Shown: positions 5,615 through 6,872 of the stretch, piece by piece
Layout of the letters: the number at the start of each line of letters is the position of its first letter
Numbering within the stretch: the stretch's first letter is position 1
Source of the DNA: Robiginitomaculum sp.
GTDB lineage: Bacteria > Pseudomonadota > Alphaproteobacteria > Caulobacterales > Maricaulaceae
DNA length: 6,872 nt
Assembly (NCBI GenBank): GCA_026982235.1
Contig: JALSHM010000013.1
Location: 1-6,872, forward strand
Direction: 5' to 3'
The notes under the pieces: generated by a model
Databases searched by the model: none
Told to the model about the DNA's origin: nothing
What the model saw: the letters and a program-made list of their open reading frames with translations, nothing else
Translations under genes and position numbers: made by a program

Positions 5615-5632
5615 CTATGCATAAACGCATAG
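5615..5632. repeat. Inverted repeat in the divergent intergenic region
   Basis: CTATGC (5615-5620) and GCATAG (5627-5632) form a perfect 6-bp dyad around ATAAAC. It lies between the small ORF and the aminopeptidase P gene, upstream of both candidate promoters, and next to a second partial dyad GTTAA/TTAAC (about 5632-5648). It could be a regulator-binding site for either gene. No T-run follows, so it is not a terminator. Confidence 0.3.
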
Positions 5633-5674
5633 TTAAGCTTACGTTAACCATAATTATTGCAAAGCTATATTGAT

Positions 5675-5702
5675 TTGCAGTTTCAAGAATCCGGCGTATA
5701 AG
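5675..5702 (+). promoter_or_regulatory. Candidate promoter of the aminopeptidase P gene
   Basis: TTGCAG (5675-5680, 3/6) is followed after 16 bp by TATAAG (5697-5702, 5/6 to the -10 consensus), giving a short leader of about 15 bases with the AAAAGGAA ribosome-binding site in it. An alternative -10, TATATT at 5666-5671, lacks a clear -35. The region is AT-rich, so chance matches are likely. Confidence 0.3.
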
Positions 5703-5724
5703 TCCCCTAGAAAAGGAAATAATT

Positions 5725-6872
5725 ATGATCCAGAACTTTGATGTACAGGGCGGGCCAAAATATGGTCAGAAAAACCTGCCAAAACTGCGTGCTGCACTTG
5801 CAGCGCTCAAACTCGACGGTTTCATCATTCCCCATGAGGACGAGTACAACAATGAATATTTACCAGATTGCAATGAACGCTTGATGTGGGCAACAGGCTT
5901 TACCGGTTCCGCTGGTGCCGCCGTGGTGCTTGCAGACAAAGCCGCTATGTTTGTTGATGGGCGCTATACGCTACAAGTCCGCACCCAAGTGGACAGCGCC
6001 TTATTTTCTTATCATAAAATCGAAGACAATGGTGTTGCTAAATGGCTCGCCGACCATGTTGCTGACCTCAAAATAGGTTATGATCCTAAACTCCATAGTC
6101 CCGACGCCCTCGCCCGTCTGCGCACTGGTGTTGAAAATGCAGGCGGTAGCCTGGTTCCCATAGCCCCTAACCCTATAGATACAGCTTGGACGGATAGACC
6201 TCCTGCCCCCAAAGCCCCCCTGACAATTCAACCAGGAGAATTGGCTGGACGCGAACATGGGGACAAGCGCAAACAAATCGCACAAATCATTGCGGATAAG
6301 GGCGCAGATGCGGCGCTGATTACCGCCCCTGCATCCATCGCTTGGCTTCTCAATGTGCGCGGCGGCGATGTTATGTGTTCCCCCCTGCCCCTCGCTAGTC
6401 TGATTATCAACACAGACGCCAGCACCGAATTATTCATAGACCCGGACAAAATCACCCCCGAAGTCAAAAAGCATCTCGGCAATCAAGTTTCCATATCTGC
6501 CGAAAACAAACTGCCGGAATATTTAGGTAATTTTACAGGCAAGACCATATTACTTGACCCAGCTGGCAGTTCCAGTTTCATGTTTGACACTTTGAACAAG
6601 GCTGGTGCGCATATCATCAAAGCCATGGACCCTATCGCCCTGCCCAAAGCCCGTAAAAATGCCGCAGAGATCGCGGGCACCACCAAAGCCCATATCCGCG
6701 ACGGTGCCGCCGTGACCAATTTTCTTTATTGGCTAGCCACAGAAGCCCAAGACGGTTCGGTCGATGAAATCATGGCCGCACAAAAACTGGAAACCTACCG
6801 CACTCAAACCGGGCTTTTAAAAGACCTCAGCTTTGAAAGTATATCCGGCGCAGGTTCTAATGGGGCCATTGT
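5725..6872 (+). CDS. Aminopeptidase P family protein (Xaa-Pro aminopeptidase, M24B), 3'-truncated by the window edge
   Basis: The first 382 codons are visible. Enzymes of this family remove the N-terminal residue from peptides whose second residue is proline, using a two-metal centre in a C-terminal pita-bread domain. Residues about 18-150 match the first creatinase-like domain: LRAALAALKLDGFIIPHEDEYNNEYLP (21-47), RLMWATGFTGSAGAAVV (52-68) and AAMFVDGRYTLQVRTQVD (73-90). Residues about 160-305 fit the second, including KGADAALITAPASIAWLLNVRGGDV (192-216). The catalytic domain begins near RKNAAEIAGTTKAHIRDGAAVTNFLYWL (310-337) and reaches ISGAGSNGAI (373-382) at the edge, just before the conserved substrate His. 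The metal ligands lie beyond the window. This three-domain layout resembles the roughly 600-residue form rather than the shorter E. coli PepP. AAGGAA about seven bases before the ATG supports the start. No signal peptide is seen, so it should be cytosolic. Confidence 0.93.
   Translation, partial: MIQNFDVQGGPKYGQKNLPKLRAALAALKLDGFIIPHEDEYNNEYLPDCNERLMWATGFTGSAGAAVVLADKAAMFVDGRYTLQVRTQVDSALFSYHKIEDNGVAKWLADHVADLKIGYDPKLHSPDALARLRTGVENAGGSLVPIAPNPIDTAWTDRPPAPKAPLTIQPGELAGREHGDKRKQIAQIIADKGADAALITAPASIAWLLNVRGGDVMCSPLPLASLIINTDASTELFIDPDKITPEVKKHLGNQVSISAENKLPEYLGNFTGKTILLDPAGSSSFMFDTLNKAGAHIIKAMDPIALPKARKNAAEIAGTTKAHIRDGAAVTNFLYWLATEAQDGSVDEIMAAQKLETYRTQTGLLKDLSFESISGAGSNGAI

Overview
The window looks like a chromosomal segment of a Gram-negative bacterium, most likely an alphaproteobacterium. 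That placement is an inference from three things: the rfbC-rfbB-rfbD-rfbA gene order, the three-domain form of the aminopeptidase P, and the general character of the proteins. No rRNA or other taxonomic marker is present, so it is tentative. Base composition is moderate and fairly even, except for an AT-rich strip near 3990-4100.

Region 1 (1-3372, + strand) is a tightly packed dTDP-L-rhamnose operon. RfbA makes dTDP-glucose from glucose-1-phosphate and dTTP. RfbB dehydrates it to the 4-keto-6-deoxy sugar, RfbC epimerises C3 and C5, and RfbD reduces the product to dTDP-L-rhamnose for surface polysaccharide. rfbC is cut by the left edge. The other three genes are complete and joined by 4-base NTGA overlaps or near-overlaps.

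Region 2 (3297-4063, - strand) is a toxin-antitoxin module lying tail to tail with rfbA. A ribbon-helix-helix antitoxin gene overlaps a Doc-type Fic-fold toxin gene by 4 bases. Upstream lies a run of six imperfect 10-bp repeats with a consensus -35 box and a -10 box embedded in it, which suggests one-repeat-per-helical-turn autorepression. A good intrinsic terminator for this transcript is encoded inside the 3' end of rfbA.

Region 3 (4109-5005, - strand) encodes a membrane-anchored M48 zinc metalloprotease with an unusual Arg/Gly-rich cytoplasmic N-terminus.

Region 4 (5006-5724) is mostly non-coding. It holds a stretch with competing CTTGGG/CCCAAG pairings (5234-5319), an unassigned 47-residue basic protein with an excellent Shine-Dalgarno (- strand), and an intergenic region with hairpins and weak promoter candidates serving two divergent genes.

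Region 5 (5725-6872, + strand) is the first 382 codons of an aminopeptidase P (Xaa-Pro aminopeptidase, M24B), cut by the right edge before its metal-binding residues.

No wholly new system is evident. The most distinctive parts are the RHH-Doc pair with its helically phased operator, the terminator nested in rfbA, and the small basic ORF with its structured surroundings.
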